From Collinsella sp. (GTDB lineage: Bacteria > Actinomycetota > Coriobacteriia > Coriobacteriales > Coriobacteriaceae): DNA of 8,055 bases. A program made the position numbers and the translations under genes. Positions 6,896 through 8,055 of this stretch are shown one piece after another (position 1 is the first letter of the stretch; each line of letters starts with the position of its first letter). Below the pieces are notes generated by a model that did no database searches, was not told where the DNA came from, and worked only from the letters and a program-made list of their open reading frames with translations. The stretch covers positions 242 through 8,296 of the forward strand of contig DXZV01000071.1 of assembly GCA_019419485.1 (NCBI GenBank). The letters run 5' to 3'.

Positions 6896-7813
6896 CAGGA
6901 GACCGTTGTCCTGGAGGACCTTCTTAATAGCCTCGACGTTCTCGCCAGTCATGGCCTTCACCGGGCGCGGCATGGTCGGGCTGTCGAAGATGCCCATGAG
7001 GTTCATAGCGGTCTTGAAGGCGCCGACGCCACCGGCATAGCCCTGGACGCCCGAGGTGACATCCCAGATGTGGGAGATCTCGTTGAGGCGATCCTGCTCG
7101 GCCTTGACGGTAGCCCAGTCACCGGCCTGAGCGGCCTTCCACTGGCGCACGTAGCCCTCGGGCTCAACGTTGGCAAGGCCCGGGACAGAACCGTCGGCGC
7201 CACCGAGGTAAGCGCCGTCGACGACAACCTCGTGACCGGTGAGGATACTCATCGGATGACCGCTCTTCTCGTTCTCCTGAACGAGGTAGCGGAACGAGAT
7301 GTCATCACCCGAGGAATCCTTGACGCCAGCAAGGACGCCCTCGGCGCCGAGCTTGGCAAGGAGCTTCCAGGGGAGCTTGGTGTGAACGCAGACGGGAATG
7401 TCATAGGCAAAGATGGGCAGGTCGAGCTCCTCGTGCAGGATGCGGAAGTGCTCCTCGACCTCGGTCATGCCCTGCAGGGCATAGAACGGGCAGGTGGCGA
7501 CAAGCGCATCGGCGCCCAGCTCCTGAGCGACCTTACCGTGCTCGATCATGCGCTCGGTCTCGGTATCGATGATGCCGACCAGGACGGGCACGCGGTGGTC
7601 GACGATACGAACGGCCTCGGCAATGATCTGGCGACGGCGCTCGTCGGTGGAGAAAACGACCTCGCCCGAAGAGCCCAGGAAGAACAGGCCATCGACGCCG
7701 GCATCGATCATGCGGTTGATGCTGCGCTCAAAGGAGGCAACGTCGAGCTGGTGGTCTTCGGTATCGGGAACAACGACGGGAGGGATAACGCCGGTGAATT
7801 TCTGAGTTGCCAC
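6893..7813 (-). CDS. nanA: NanA/DapA-superfamily aldolase, probable N-acetylneuraminate lyase
   Basis: Class I (Schiff-base) pyruvate aldolase. In this cluster it probably cleaves sialic acid into ManNAc and pyruvate. A GTG at 7813 (MATQKFTGVIPP) is preferred, with GGAG six bases upstream; an in-frame ATG 28 codons further up would run into the preceding spacer. The 306-residue TIM barrel has GSSGE at 47-51, Tyr137 in FAYDIP and the Schiff-base Lys165 in GVKDSSGD, the same numbers as in E. coli NanA. However, the sialate-contacting region reads TGHEVVVDGAYLGGADGSVPG (192-212). By my alignment the canonical Asp-Glu pair becomes Glu195-Val196 and the later Ser becomes Gly. The substrate could therefore be another 2-keto-3-deoxy acid. 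Superfamily certain, nanA by context. Confidence 0.85.
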   Translation of the reverse strand: MATQKFTGVIPPVVVPDTEDHQLDVASFERSINRMIDAGVDGLFFLGSSGEVVFSTDERRRQIIAEAVRIVDHRVPVLVGIIDTETERMIEHGKVAQELGADALVATCPFYALQGMTEVEEHFRILHEELDLPIFAYDIPVCVHTKLPWKLLAKLGAEGVLAGVKDSSGDDISFRYLVQENEKSGHPMSILTGHEVVVDGAYLGGADGSVPGLANVEPEGYVRQWKAAQAGDWATVKAEQDRLNEISHIWDVTSGVQGYAGGVGAFKTAMNLMGIFDSPTMPRPVKAMTGENVEAIKKVLQDNGLL

Positions 7814-7881
7814 AAGAATCTCCTTAGTTGTCTGGCGGGCGGCCCTATGCCACCCACTCTTGTTGGCAGTGTCCAGGCCGT

Positions 7882-8055
7882 CTAGGCCAAAGAACACGGG
7901 TAGAACGTTTGGTTAAAAAAGTCGATGACTTCGTTTTCGAACGCATTGATGCGCTCATGAGCGTATTTGGCATAGATGATATGCCTCCGGTCACACTCAA
8001 GACTGTTGAATACGGCAAACTGGCCCTTGGGATCGCACACGGCATCCATGAGCGA
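7882..8055 (-). CDS. C-terminal end of a probable CE7/AXE1-family acetyl esterase (partial)
   Basis: An open frame enters from the right edge and ends in TAG at 7882-7884, giving 57 residues that begin SLMDAVCDPKGQFAVFN and include RRHIIYAKYAHERINAFE. This resembles the end of acetylxylan esterase / cephalosporin-C deacetylase (CE7) alpha/beta hydrolases. There the catalytic Asp lies in a G-L-x-D-x-V-C-x-P-x-x-Q-F-A-x-x-N segment and the catalytic His in a Y-x-H-E segment. Asp4 and His33 of the fragment fit these roles. Placed 68 bases before the aldolase, it could de-O-acetylate sialic acids or other host sugars before cleavage. The nucleophile Ser and N-terminus are outside the window, so identity rests on a short stretch. 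Confidence 0.65.
   Translation of the reverse strand, partial: SLMDAVCDPKGQFAVFNSLECDRRHIIYAKYAHERINAFENEVIDFFNQTFYPCSLA

Noticed and set aside
6893..7813. Calling the aldolase 4-hydroxy-tetrahydrodipicolinate synthase (dapA)
   Set aside because: The superfamily motifs are shared, but the context between a probable acetyl esterase and nanK-nanE points to sialate or related sugar-acid catabolism rather than lysine synthesis.
7830..7860. GGGTGGC/GCCGCCC small hairpin before the aldolase as a terminator
   Set aside because: The stem is only seven pairs with one G-U and no U-run follows, so termination is unlikely and no feature is called.
6827..7885. Plus-strand open frame (352 codons) opposite the aldolase
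   Set aside because: It is antisense to a gene with intact catalytic residues, and its composition is that of a shadow frame.

Overview
The window is a GC-rich bacterial segment in which every gene I can support lies on the minus strand, so it reads from right (8055) to left (1). The core order rapZ-whiA-gap-pgk-tpiA is the classical actinobacterial arrangement. WhiA itself, the Arg-type Walker A of RapZ and the GC-rich codon usage also fit Actinobacteria. Together with a host-glycan (sialic acid / amino sugar) operon, this suggests a gut Coriobacteriia member, Collinsella-like. The genus is an inference.

Layout in transcription order. (a) 8055-7882: the last 57 codons of a probable CE7/AXE1-family acetyl esterase. 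(b) 7813-6893: an aldolase of the NanA/DapA superfamily with a GTG start. (c) 6720-5755: a ROK sugar kinase, probably NanK. (d) 5684-4998: NanE, N-acetylmannosamine-6-phosphate 2-epimerase. Genes b-d form a plausible sialate catabolic route: Neu5Ac to ManNAc plus pyruvate, ManNAc to ManNAc-6-P, then to GlcNAc-6-P. The esterase could remove O-acetyl groups. No transporter, nagA or nagB lies in the window. (e) 4896-3976 rapZ and 3969-3040 whiA, six bases apart. (f) 2846-1822 gap, with its own candidate promoter. (g) 1681-491 pgk and 498-1 tpiA (cut by the window edge), overlapping by 8 bases.

The most unusual content is between the genes. A roughly 108-base imperfect inverted repeat follows nanA and includes its stop codon. 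Two mutually exclusive hairpins lie in front of nanE, and one of them encloses its ribosome binding site. A terminator-like hairpin sits just before the rapZ ribosome binding site, and an intrinsic terminator separates gap from pgk.

The gap gene carries a one-base frameshift near codon 269. Its full C-terminus is present in another frame, so this is either a sequencing error or a very recent mutation. yvcK, which normally lies between rapZ and whiA, is absent here, and so is uvrC, the usual upstream neighbour.

No stretch over 300 bases lacks a gene. The longest intergenic gap is 2847-3039 (193 bases, AT-rich), which holds the gap promoter region. I saw no tRNA, rRNA, CRISPR array, insertion sequence or phage gene. 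I did not find a clearly new multi-gene system. The candidates for something undescribed are the intercistronic RNA structures of the nan operon and the atypical aldolase.
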